From: Sinotaia quadrata
Lineage: Eukaryota; Mollusca; Gastropoda; Architaenioglossa; Viviparidae
DNA: 64,000 nucleotides
Direction: 5' to 3'
Assembly (NCBI GenBank): GCA_028829895.1
Contig: CM054177.1
Coordinates: 30,391,564 to 30,455,563 of the forward strand
Translations under genes and position numbers: made by a program
In this document: positions 34,780 to 47,400 of the stretch, piece after piece
Layout: each line of letters starts with the position of its first letter
How positions within the stretch are numbered: position 1 is the stretch's first letter
Notes under the pieces: model-generated
What the model was told of the DNA's origin: nothing
The model's database searches: none
What the model saw: only the letters and a program-made list of their open reading frames with translations

Positions 34780-36400
34780 CCTGTTATATCCCGTATTAAT
34801 TACCAGAATCGCGCAAACCTGCCAGAAGGGAGTGAGAGGTCGGTTGTTGTTATGTTTAGGAGGGTGCTGGGTGGAGATGGGGTTTCTCTGCCCACTATTT
34901 TGTCTATGGAGGGGAACTGGTTTGCTGATTTTTGATTTTGTGTGTTTGAGGAAAGAGTAGGATTAGTTCCTGTTTGTATTGGTTTGTTATTTTCCTGTTT
35001 TGTTTTAGGATTTAAATGTATTGTGGGGGGGGGGGTGTTCTCTGTCTGTTGATTCATCAGTGAGGAGTGGGAGAACCTGTTGTTTATTTCCGTTATGTGT
35101 GATGGAGATAAAATTAAATGTTGTGTCTGTTTGAGCTGGGGAGTCATTGGATTTTTTTTTTAGGGGGGGGGGGGATGTTTATTTTGAGTTTAAGGGTGGG
35201 AATGGGTAGCGTTCCTTCTTTCTCTAGTGTTGTTAGTGCTATTTTATGCAGGTGGGTGGGTGTAAGGTTTATCAGTCTTTGGTTTTCTCTGGAGATGTTT
35301 GGGTAATGGTTGGGTTAGCGTGATGGGTGCTTCTCTATCACTTAGAGGGTTGAGTGTGGTATTTGGGATTATGTTCCATGCAGATTTTTTTGGCAAGTCT
35401 TGTGTTTTTCTTTGTATGTCCTTGAGTAGATTGTAATAGTGTGTAATTAATTGCTCACAATTAATGTTTAGTGATGTGTGTTTGCGTGAATTGCATCGTA
35501 TGCATCTTTTTTCATGGTTTGTTTATTTGGGCAATCTGCGTGGTAATGTGGGTTTTGACAGTATGGGCAATCTGCGTGGTAATGTGGGTTTTGACAGTAA
35601 GGGCATACTGTCTCTTCCATGCATGCTGGTTGTTTGTGTCCGAGTTGGTGACAATTAGTGCATAACTCTAGAGGTGTTGTGTAGAATTCATAACCTTTGT
35701 AACAAAGGTTATGGGGTGGTTTTGGGTTTGTTGTATGGATTGCAAAAAGTGCGGAGTTTGCTAATCTACTGACTTTTGTAATGGTTACTGATTTGTTGAT
35801 GTTTGTTAGTGTATGTTCTAGTTCTTTGAGTGTTGTTTCTTCTTTTAATGGTTGGCCCTGTGTTCCTGTCGGTATGACGTGGGGTATTAGCGCTATTGTG
35901 GTTGAGTGGCTTTTCGGTTGGTATAGTATGGGGTGTCCTACTGTGTTGCTTATGTTTTTAATATTAGATTGTAGTAGCGCTGATTGTTTGCTTTTTGTTT
36001 CTACTATAATTTTTCCGTTTGTATGTATGCTGAGTGTGTGTTCCCTACTCTCATGTATTCCTAGTTGTTTTTCCTATTTCTTTTTTGTGTTGTTCTTTAA
36101 ATCTTTTTGGAGGGATGGTGCCGTGCCGCTGGCGTGTGTGTGATGGTGTATATCTCTGGGTGTTCATAGTTTTTAGTGTGCGGTTTTTTTTTGTTTTTGT
36201 TTTGGTGTAGATGCTGTCTTTTGTAGTGTGGTGTGGGAGTGGAGGTGAGGGGGAGGGAATGGTGGATTAGAGTAAAATCTTTTCTTTGGTAATTTTCTGT
36301 CTTTGTTTATTGCGGTCTGATGAGCTCCCTCCTTTCTTGTGGGTTCATCTTCACGTGCTGTCTCGTTATGTAGTGTGAGTTTTTCCTCATGTTGATATGT
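34780..36400 (-). mobile_element. Inverted LINE 5' part: ORF1 (gag-like) with zinc knuckles
   Basis: On the - strand, around 35680-35470, is CTNCHQLGHKQPAC followed by two copies of CPYCQNPHYHADC, i.e. CCHC zinc knuckles of the gag-like ORF1 of I/Jockey-type LINEs. A Ser/Thr/Pro-rich tail follows at 35147-34800 (LPSGRFARFW at the end). Upstream frames near 35950-35700 (EHTLTNINKSVTITKVSRLA) look like the preceding RNA-binding part. Stops and frame changes interrupt it. ORF1 proteins coat the element RNA. Confidence 0.72.
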
Positions 36401-36539
36401 GCTCTTGGTAAGATATCATTGTCAAATAAGGGAAAGCGAAGTTGATAATTGAAGTAACATAGATAGATTGACGAAAAGACATCAAAAGTAGCAATGTGAT
36501 GTAATTATTCAAATTACGTCAAGGGAAGGTTGACGTCAC

Positions 36540-38015
36540 AGAGATGGCTTATGTAATATCATATGGATGTTACCCTTGAGAATTCATCACTTCGTGACAA
36601 CCTTGCTATCAATATCCTTCCTCCGCCCATGAAAAATCCCATAGTGAAAGTTTACAAAATTGAAATATCACATTTGTACACTCCTTTATGTGAATGTTCT
36701 TCCAACAAACAAATCACATTTCACTTCATTTACACACACGATCTCTATGTCAACCTCACCTGTCACTTGTTTTTGTTGCAACCGTACAAATATCTTTTCC
36801 TTTTCACGAATTGCGCCTTGTCCATCAATCTGATCCTCTTCTCTCTCTCACAGAACAACACACACTTTTAAAGATACATACACACACTCCATCTTTATAA
36901 AATTGAAACTCGACAAAAATGCATTCAAGCACCACAAGTGTTAGCAAAATTATACGGCTTTAACCATCCCCAAATCTCCACCTCTCTTTTATGATAGATG
37001 GATCATCAATACAACCGGACAAGCATTTCCTCTTCCTGCCGCTTTTACATGCCTCACAGAACAATACATCCCAAAACTGCACACACCTCACTCCTCAGTC
37101 AAGACACTGCCAGCTATCCGTTTAGTCCCTATCCGGCGGTCATCCCTCCCTTCCTTTCCTCCATCCAGAATGAAAGCTCTGTATATGCAGCAGAACAACA
37201 ATTCAACGCTGCCTGGGTGCATGAAACAGTTTATATTACTTGAATACCGACAAGTAATGAACAATTTTATAGCAAGAGGTTGTATATGATGAAAATTTGA
37301 TCACTTTACTCCACATATGAAGAGCACAAAGATATAAATACTGTTACCAATCGTCAAGATTTACACGTAACCCAAACAATGAACCAAAATCATGCGCTCA
37401 CTGTCGAACAGACAACACAATAGAACACTTTCTACTACATTGTTACAAATACAGAGATGAAAGAAAATGCTTGACTGACACAATGAGACTATTACCTGTA
37501 CCAGTTACCACACAAACACTACTCTTTCCAAATAAACATCACCAAAATCACATACACCAAGCCATCATCACATACCTCATTCACACAAACACACTTCACC
37601 TTCTATAAAAATAAATATTAATAAAACCCACCCCGAACACACAATTACACAATAAAAAATAAAAAGGAAAACCACAAACTTAAAGGAAGTTACAAATAGC
37701 TTCCTCACACATATTATCTTTATTTTTTAATTTTCTATTCATATATTAACACAACTCCTAGGAAAAACAATGCATACAATCATTGAAACACTACTAAATG
37801 TAAGTAAACTGTAAACAATGACAGGCAATTGGAAAACTACTTCCATAAATCTTTCACAACATTTGTTTTTTAATTTTTTTTTTAGAACAGTACTACCCTC
37901 CTAGAAAGGAGTAAGGAGGAAGGCCCCACAGGAACTCTACAGAAACTGAGAACATCAAGAAGATGAAAAGTTTCCATGCAATTCCTGTGGGGAAAAGAAG
38001 TGAACGTAAAGAAGA
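36540..38015 (+). mobile_element. LINE 3' part: end of ORF2 plus 3' UTR
   Basis: Near 37385-37610 the + strand encodes KSCAHCRTDNTIEHFLLHCY and YRDERKC, the CxxC...HxxxxC zinc motif that closes ORF2 in I/Jockey-type LINEs, then NKHHQNHIHQAIITYLIHTN and a stop. The 3' UTR runs on to AGAAGATGAAAAGTTTCC and a short AAGAAGAAG tail at about 38012-38020. The same 3' end (reverse complement) is found at 44675-44765. Confidence 0.65.
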
Positions 38016-38160
38016 AGAACTTAGCACTGGTTTATCTGTACACGTATATGAAGCTAACGTGTATTTCTTTTCAGGAAGGTATCATGTGGCATTAGCACTG
38101 GTTTATCTGTACACTTAGGATGATGGAATTGCTGGGATGCACCATGTTCCTTTTCTTCTT

Positions 38161-38390
38161 TGTAAAGCTATTTGAGTTGAGTTGAACTAAATTATAAAGT
38201 GATGTAATTGTTAAATGTAAAGCTATTTGAGTTGAGTTGAACTAAATTATAAAGTGATGTAATTGTTAAATGTAAAGCTATTTGAGTTGAGTTGAACTAA
38301 ATTATAAAGTGATGTAAATGTTAAATGTAAAGCTATTTGAGTTGAGTTGAACTAAATTATAAAGTGATGTAAATGTTAAATATAAATGAT
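38161..38390. repeat. Minisatellite, 55-bp unit
   Basis: Four almost identical copies of TGTAAAGCTATTTGAGTTGA and ATTATAAAGTGATGTAAT. Confidence 0.92.
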
Positions 38391-40075
38391 TGGTTGCGAG
38401 TCACTAATTACTGGAGTCTAAAACAACAAACTACGAGTGTATAAATTTTTGAAATAATTATTGCCATGTTTTATGAATGAATATATTAATTGTAAGTTGT
38501 TTTTTTATAAGTAGCCTGCTGTAAGAGACGTGTTTCTGTCCCCTGTTACCAAGTATCTAATGTTTAACATCAGCTTCCAAAAAATAAAAAATGTTATATT
38601 GTGCAGCCGGGCCCCTTTCTTCTTTTCCTCCTTTATTCTCCCTTCACCTATTGAGGACTGGTTCAGAAATTCCATCTTGACAGTAGTCTGATCAAAGGGG
38701 AAGAACCACATCAAAGGAAGATTGAGCAAATGCAGATCCAAAGTGTATGAATTGGACTGTTCACTACAGGGATGATTGAGTTAAGTGATTGATTCAAACC
38801 CACTCACCACTGATAATTATAATCTGTTGTTTATAAACATTGGGACAAATGCACAGTACAGGATAGTGAATGCTCTCATTACCTTTAACTGTATCTCAGA
38901 ATATTTTTTCTTCTTTTATTGTTTCAGTATTACATTTTTTTGTTATCTTATCCCACATCTTAATTAATTCTTTGGAATGACTGTTAATTGGGATTGGCTA
39001 GGGATGAGCAGTATGTAGACGAATGCTTGTTAATTAATTAAGAGGGAGAGATAATGTCACCGATTCTAGAAGGCACATCAATTAATTTACTTGTGACTTA
39101 TTGAATAATTAAGTAAGTGCAAGCGGTTGGATTTATATAGAGTAGATTAGACCATGGAGCTGTCACCAGCACTAAAATCAAATTCAAATATTTAATTATT
39201 CAGTTAGTTAATGCTGTGACAGGGTCGGGTCGTTAAAATTACCCCACATATGGCATTCCCTAATTCCATGTTATTGCAATTTGTGTGTATTAAGCAGAAA
39301 AGGAAAATGGCACTGAGAGAATTTGAATGATAGTGTAGTAATACATTAATACTCTCATTAGGGCATTCAAATGTTAGTATACAAATTCTCTAAAGACAAT
39401 ATGACTCTGTTACTGTGCTATCATTCAAATGCCCTAAAGACAATATGACTCTGTTACTATGCTATCATTCAAATGCTCTAAAGACGGTAATGTGTTACTA
39501 CACTTTCATTTAAATACCTTAAAACCCTGTTGGCCGTCTATGGTACACAGGCTGTACTACAAAAACTATTTATAGTTACACTATTCATTCAAAACAACCA
39601 ATCAGTTACTTTTTAAATTCCTTTACACATTTCTGTACTACAGAGTATTTTGAATTTTTTAAAACCACTTTATAAATAAGTAATTTTTTAATATTTTAGT
39701 AAACTGACCCATTCCATTATCACTAGCGAAAACACAGTGAGGGCGAACAGTGACGATATGACTGTGTTACTTCACTACCATTCAAATGCAGACGGTATGT
39801 GTAACTACACTATCATTCAGATGCCCTAAAGACAATAATGTGTTAATACACTATCATTCTAATGCCCTAAAGACAGTAGGACTGTATTTTTTCTGTTAGT
39901 ACTCATTATCATTTTGTGTAAGACCTTCAGTTACCCTTAAGAGATACTGGATGAGCCTCATAAAGTGAGAAAAGTATGTCAGTGCACCAATTACTCAGAC
40001 ATACAGCTAAGTGAGACAAATACATCCCACCTGGAAAAAACTCACAAAGGTCAACGACAGGGAATGTCTAAAGTA
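38390..40075. other. Intergenic AT-rich DNA
   Basis: No gene recognised. Dispersed copies of CATTCAAATGCCCTAAAGAC and GACTCTGTTACTATGCTATC occur at 39360-39500 and 39755-39880, an irregular local repeat. Confidence 0.45.
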
Positions 40076-40400
40076 AGAGATTGAGAAAACCTAGTCTTGC
40101 AATCACTAATGTGTTCTCGATTGTTTAACAGTCTAAAGTAAGAGATTGAGAAAACCTAGTCTTGCAATCACTAATGTGTTCTCGATTGTTGTAACAGTCT
40201 AAAGTAAGAGATTGAGAAAACCTAGTCTTGCAATCACTAATGTGTTCTCGATTGTTGTAACAGTCTAAAGTAAGAGATTGAGAAAACCTAGTCTTGCAAT
40301 CACTAATGTGTTCTCGATTGTTGTAACAGTCTAATGTAAGAGATTGAGAAAACCTAGTCTTGCAATCACTAATATGTTCTCGATCGTTGTAACAGTCTAA
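40075..40400. repeat. Minisatellite, about 62-bp unit
   Basis: Five near-identical copies of GTCTAAAGTAAGAGATTGAG and CAATCACTAATGTGTTCTCG. The open frame on the - strand is an artefact. Confidence 0.92.
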
Positions 40401-40439
40401 TGTACTGTGTGACACTTTCAATTCTCATCAGACGTTCTT

Positions 40440-40760
40440 TATTACTTTAAAAAGTTTGCTATATAATGTACTTTGTCATTTTTAGATCTGACCAGACATG
40501 TTTTCTTGATTATTATTTTGTACTGTGACATTTTTAGATCTGGCCAGACATGTTCTTGATTAATATCTAAGTTTTGTACTGTGACACTTTTAGATCTAGC
40601 CAAATATGTTCTTGACTATTATAAATTTTTCAAGTAATGTACTGTGGCGTTTTTAGATCTGGCCAGACAGGTTCTTGATCGGTATAAAAGTATGATGTAA
40701 TGTACTGTGGCGTTTTTAGATCTGGCCAGACATGTTCCAAACTGTATGAAGTAATGCACA
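40440..40760. repeat. Diverged repeat, about 60-70 bp unit
   Basis: About five copies of TTTTTAGATCTGGCCAGACA and TGTTCTTGAT with GTACTGTG. Confidence 0.8.
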
Positions 40761-40929
40761 CTGAAATTTTAGATCAGGATGTTTGCCAGATTGGTTTGCC
40801 ATTGGTTTCAACAACAAAAAAATGGTACCCATAAACCTTAAATAATTACTTTATAAAAGTTTATTATTTACCTCTTATAATTCCATTTTCTTACTTCACA
40901 AAGTATCTTTCTACTTTGATCAATTAGGT

Positions 40930-41085
40930 TCATGAACAATGATAATACAAAAGTTTAATTATACATGTTGTAAGACACGCACACAATGATATTACAAAAG
41001 TTTAGTTATACATGTTGTAAGACACGCACACAATGATAGTACAAAAGTTTAGTTATACATGTTGTAAGACATGCACGCACATTTG
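40930..41085. repeat. Minisatellite, about 50-bp unit
   Basis: Three copies of ACAAAAGTTTAGTTATACAT and GTTGTAAGACACGCACACAA, in the probable 3' UTR/downstream part of the PPxY gene. Confidence 0.85.
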
Positions 41086-41285
41086 AAAATGCTCAAACTA
41101 ACTTTGGAAAATAATAGCAAAGTAAAATTTCACATTCTCAATAACCAAAGCAAAAACAAATAAAAGAAATGTTAAAAACTAAAATACGGATTTTGCAAAT
41201 GCCAGTAATAATGAAACAATTAATAACTACCAAAGAACACTTTTCTTTAAAAAAGCAAGGAAGAACCTGAAATAATGCCTAAAAT

Positions 41286-41417
41286 CTATAGTTCTGGAGT
41301 TGGTCGCAGAACAACAAAAATTATGACAAACAAGACTGTAAAGAAGAAAATCAGGAAGCAGATGACAACCAAAAAGGATATGGCAAAGTGACGCCTTGCA
41401 GAATTACCAGCATACAT
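41286..41417 (-). CDS. PPxY gene, terminal exon (membrane helix)
   Basis: Acceptor TTTTTTGTGACAG, phase 0. Encodes MYAGNSARRHFAISFLVVIC, a run of Phe/Ile/Val/Leu, RPTPEL and TAG at 41288-41286. The positively charged ARRH before the helix supports a cytosolic N-side. Confidence 0.78.
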   Translation of the reverse strand: MYAGNSARRHFAISFLVVICFLIFFFTVLFVIIFVVLRPTPEL

Positions 41418-44400
41418 CTGTCACAAAAAAAAAATAATATTTCTAACTAACTACTTCATCTACAACCTCAGTAAAACTTCTAGCATGCTCTCTAACTACA
41501 TCATCTACAGCTACAGTAAAACTACTAATAATTATGTTCTCTAAATCACTACATCAGCAACAACCATGGTCAAACTCCTGGCATGATCCCTAACTCATTA
41601 CAGCATTTAAAACCACAGTAAAACTAACTATTATATCGTCTACAACTACAGTAAAACTCTAATTCACTACAACATCTAAAACCACAGTAAAACTATTATA
41701 TCGTTTACAACTACAGTAAAACTCTAATTCACTACAACATCTAAAACCACAGTAAAACTATTATATCGTTTACAACTACAGTAAAACTCTAATTCACTAC
41801 AACATCTAAAACCACAGTAAAACTATTATATCGTTTACAACTACAGTAAAACTATAATTCACTACATCATCTAAAACCACAGTAAAACTAACTATTATAT
41901 CGTCTACAACTACAGTAAAACTCTAATTCACTACATCATCTAAAACCAGAGTAAAACTAACTCTTATATCGTCTACAACTACAATAAAACTTTAATTCAC
42001 TACATCATCTAAAACCACAGTAAAACTAACTATTATATCGTCTACAACTACAGTAAAACTCTAATTAAATACATCATCTAAAATCACAGTAAAACTAACT
42101 ATTACATCATCTACAACTACAGTAAAACTATAATATAATTAAATACATCATCTAAAACCACAGTAAAACTCTAAATATTACATCGTCTACAACTACAGTA
42201 AAACTACTAACTTGTTCACTAAATCAATACATCATCTACAACTACAGTAAAATTACTAATTTGTTCACTAAGTCAATACATCATCTACAATTACAAAAAA
42301 CTACTAACTTGTTCACTAAGTCAATACATCATCTACAATTACAAAAAACTACTAACTTGTTCACTAAGTCAATACATCGTCTACAACTACAGTAAAATTA
42401 CTAACTTGTTCACTAAGTCAATACATCATCTACAATTACAAAAAACTACCATGAGTGACACCTGACTGGGCACCCTTCATTCGTTATTATTATTAATAAT
42501 TAATTAATAACATATAAGTAATTACAAGTGATCAAGAATCTTAATTTATAGTTATTAATAATTCTCCCACAAGACCAATATGTATCTCACTTGGTGGATT
42601 ATAAGGGTGTCATAAAAATCTACTCTTTATGAAAGACATTTTAATGTTGAATAATGTTTCTGCAAGTGAAAACGTCTTACTAAGTAAAAATCCATCTTTT
42701 ATTTATATTTATTGAGCTCCTATTCACTCACTATTATTCCAACATGTTTTAATATAAATGCAAGAATGTTAATAAAATGAGGGATACACTAATAGCATTC
42801 AAATTTTGTCCACTTTAAAACCAGAGAAAAATAAGAAATGAAGGATACATTAATAACATTCACATCTTGTCCACTTTAAAGCAGGAGAAAATAAATAAAA
42901 CAATGAGGCCTTATGAGGGATAAATTAATAACATTCACATCTTGTCCACTTTAAAGCATGAGAAAATAAATAAAACAATGAGGCCTTATGAGGGATACAC
43001 TAATAGCATTCACATCTTGTCCACTTTAAAGCATGAGAAAATAAATAAAACAATGAGGCCTTATGAGGGATACATTAATAACATTCACATCTTGTCCACT
43101 ATAAAGCATGAGAAAATAAATAAAACAATGAGGACTTACGAGGGATACATTAATAACATTAATGCCTTGTCCACTTTATAGTGAGAGGAAAATAAGGAAT
43201 GAGGGATGCGCTAATAATATTCACATCTTGTCCACTTTAAAAGCAAGAGAAAGCAAATAAGACAATAATGGTGTACTAATAACGATATCTTGCCCACTTA
43301 AAAAATAGAAAAATAAGATGAGGGTTGCTACTAACACAAACATTTTGCCCATTTAAGGTATGAGAGAACAAATAAGACAATGAAAGATACATTATTAACA
43401 TTCAAATCTTGCCCACTTTAAAGTGAGAGAAAAATAAACAATTTTAGCAACATTTGTGAAAAGAGGAATACACTAATAATATTCACATCTTGCTCATTCT
43501 CAAGCAAGAGAAAACATATTAATAAAATGATTAACTGTAATGATATGCTAAAACAACCATGCAGGTCATTGCACTAAAGTAATAATGCAATCTAAAGCCA
43601 GAATTTGCTTCAGTCTGTAAAAGTGCATCATTTGACATGCTAAGAAGTTCTACAATGTTTACATTTTCTATACTATAAATTTGTAAACTGAAGACAAACA
43701 TGCCACAAATATAATTACTTTGTTTCTATATGATATGTTCAAAGCAGTGAACATGCTACAAGTATATGGACTCTGTTGCATTACAAAAGACATGAAACTA
43801 ATGATACAACTAAAGGCCTTGAACATGTACTAGATAGTTTTTACTTTCATATGGAAAAGATAATGATAATCATTGAACATTCCAGGAGAGTATGGGTTTT
43901 AGTTCAATATGAAAGATATGACAGTGATGATATAATAGAAACAATGAACTTGCTATAAGTACATGGATTTTTGTTTCCATAGAAAGAATACACTAATGAT
44001 AATATGATTTTTACAAAAACAATTAACATGCTAGATATATAAGCATTATGCTTCTAAGTGAAGATGACAGTGATAAAATAAATGAAGGCAATCAATATGC
44101 CTCATAAATGTCTATGTAAGAAGTGATATATGATCAAAGACAATGAACATATAATGCACATGTTTTATACTTCCTGTAAATAGTGATATGTTCAAAGACA
44201 ACAAAAATGCTATGTATATAGGGTGACTGTATGAGGGGTAGCCATTAAACATTTTATTCATCTTGAGATTCCCAGACCTTCAAAATACTGTTAAGCTCGT
44301 CAAACTGGGCCCAACTTTAGATCTTGCATTTCACATCTACTCATTAGCTTATCTCATGCATGTAGACCCGGCAATCACTGGTGATATTATAACAATCTTG

Positions 44401-47400
44401 GCTGACCTAGTATGTGAAATTGTAATAATTTGCCAGATATTTAGCCTGACTTAGTATGTGACTGGCACGGTCTGTCTTTGTGCGTGCCAAAATCACTCTC
44501 AAAGATCAGAGTCAATCCTACTGTTGTCAAGAATTGTCACTCAGAAAACTCTCCCAGATACCCACTGATAAAAAGGTTTTTGTAGAGAAAAGCCAGTCAA
44601 GTTGAACTTACTATTTTTGAACTATGTACATTAGCTACAATTATGCTTGCATTTGTTGTTGTTTTGATAACTTCTTTGCTCCACATGAATTACGTGAAAA
44701 CCTTTCATCTTCTTGATGTTCTCAGTTTTTTAATGATTCCCATGGAGCCTTCCTCCCTTTTCTTCAGCACCTTATTTTTTTTTGCTTGTATGTATTAATA
44801 TCATATCATAATATAATTTATATACACTTGTTGTTTTTGTTCATTCTTTTCCACTTTCACTCATCTATCATCTGTCCCCTCCTATTTCTACGTTTGAATG
44901 ATGTGCGGCTGATGCATCAGTCATTATTTTAGTGTCTGCTAGAAATTTAGGGGAAAAGTGTGCCCTATGAGTGATCTTCAGACAGGCCATGGCCAAGTGA
45001 ATCCCTCAATGCAAAACCCTAAGCCTGTGTTGTAACAGTCTGACACCCATGCGAGAATCACCAGGCTGTCACAGTCAACTTAACCACCTACCCGGACAAG
45101 TCTAAAGAAATATACAGAGATTCTTACTCTGTCTTAATCAGTGGTCACTATGCAGTTATCAAACTGTCAGTATGCAGTTATGTCATTTGATTTTGTAACA
45201 ATTTTTTAGCCACCATTACTTCATTTCTATCAAATTTTCATCTATCTCTAAGTTAACAAGTTTTGTATTTCCTTTTGACTGCTGTCATCAACTTTTATGT
45301 CAGGTTGGGATTGGGGGTTCATAGCTGTTTATGTGAGTATTGATATTTATAATACCCTTTAATTGTCAATTACTTTGTAATACCTGACACTATGGAAGTG
45401 TGAGTGGATGTATGGTTGGTCACATTAGGATTTAAATGTGATTAAGTTTTTTTCAAACATTTTTTTAAAACTCCCATGCCACAATAAGCACTGTGTAAAT
45501 ATTGATATGATCAAAGACAATGAACATGCTACACTTATAGGCACTTTCATTTTCATGTGTAAGATTTAAATAATGATATGATCAAAGACAACAAACATGC
45601 TACAAATATGGGCACTATGATTACATGTGCAAGACATGATGCTGAAATGAAAAACCAGACAAACTTACCTGTAGTAAGAAACTTGTGCTCAAAACAAATG
45701 TACTGTAATACTTGTTTATTGAAAATTTTAAATTACAAGAAGTAATTTTTATATTTTAGGGCTTAATGTATTTTAAATTGTACACATACTGAATGAATCC
45801 AGTATTCATTTTGGGGTGGAATTATTAAAATCTTTCAATTTAAAAATACTTTAATTTTTTAAAAAGAAAAATTAAGAACCTGAGAGATGGAAAAATAACA
45901 ATCATTCCCTCCCTTAGATAGATGTGCCAGAGATTTACAAAGAAAAATACACTGAAGTCTGTAAATATTCTAGTAGAAAGCAGTATATTTATTAATTTAT
46001 CTGTGATAAATGTTTACATCTGGTGTTTCACTGGTAGTTTTAACATAAATTTATCTGTGATAAATGTTTACATCTGGTGTTTCACCTGTATTTTTAATAT
46101 AAATTTATCTGTGATAAATGTTTACATCTGGTGTTTCACTGGTAGTTTTAACATAAACATAGATTTTAAAAGAATAGTATTTGTAATGTTCTATTTAACT
46201 GCTTAATAAATTTGCTTATGGCTGGTGCAATCTAATGATCTCCAATGGCTTTCACTTTTACAGCTCTTGGCACTATGAAGCTTGCTATCACTTAGATTGC
46301 TGTGCCAGGGAACATATTTGTGAACTACAACTTGACTGATTGGTTGCTGAAGCATACTTATCAAGCACAGAAGAAACTTAAGCTGCAGTTTATTATGCTC
46401 AATTGTTATTGTAATCTAATGCCAATGGATAGCTGGGGTCTGTTATCTGAACTGATATTTACTTGAGAACTGTAAACTGCTAAGTGGTCAGGAACAGATG
46501 GATCAGGTGACATATGATCCTAAGTTATATGATATAAGTTCATGAGAGACATTAATGGAAATCAGAACACCACTGACACAATCCAGTCTATGGCTATGCA
46601 TGTGCACTAGCATGATGACAATCTAAGTTTAAAATGATAAAAAAGTAATCAATTCCAATCCCTACATTTTCCAAATAAAAATAATTAGGTCTGTCCCCAA
46701 CACTTTTGAAATAAAAATAATCAACTCTGAACCCAACACTTTTGTGATATAAACTAATTTTCTCTGACCCCTACACCTTTCCAGATAAATGTAATTAGCT
46801 CTGACCCAAACATTAAAAAATATAATAATTAGCTCTGTCCCATACACTTTCAAGATAAAAGTAATTAGCTCTGACCCCTATGCTTTCCAGATAAAAGTAA
46901 TTAGCTCTGACCTCTATGCTTTCAAGGAAATAATGTAATTGGCTCTGACCCCTATGCTTTCCCAGATAAAAATAATTTGCTGTGACCCCTACACTTTCAA
47001 GATACAAGTAATCAGCACTGACCTTTATGCTTTCAAGAAAATAAAACAATTTACTCTGACCCATATGCTTTCAAGGAAATACAGTAATTAATTAATTAAT
47101 TTAATCCTTTCCAGATTAAAATAATTAGCTCTGACCCTAACACTTTTTCCAAATTAAAGTAATTAAGTTATGACCCTACACTTTTGAGATAAAAATAATT
47201 AGTTCACTCTCTCTCACACATACACACAAATGAGATAAAAATAATTAGCTCTGACTCCTACACATAGGAGATAAAATAATGAGATCTGCCCTCTACCTCC
47301 TCCATATACTTAAGAGATAATTAATATTTTATCATTTTCAGTCAATACTACTAGAAATAATTTGCTAGTACATTCCATGTCTGCATTCATCACACAGACA

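Noticed and set aside
35781..36143. 120-codon + strand open frame (Cys/Phe/Ser rich)
   Set aside because: It is the antisense shadow of the LINE ORF1 on the - strand.
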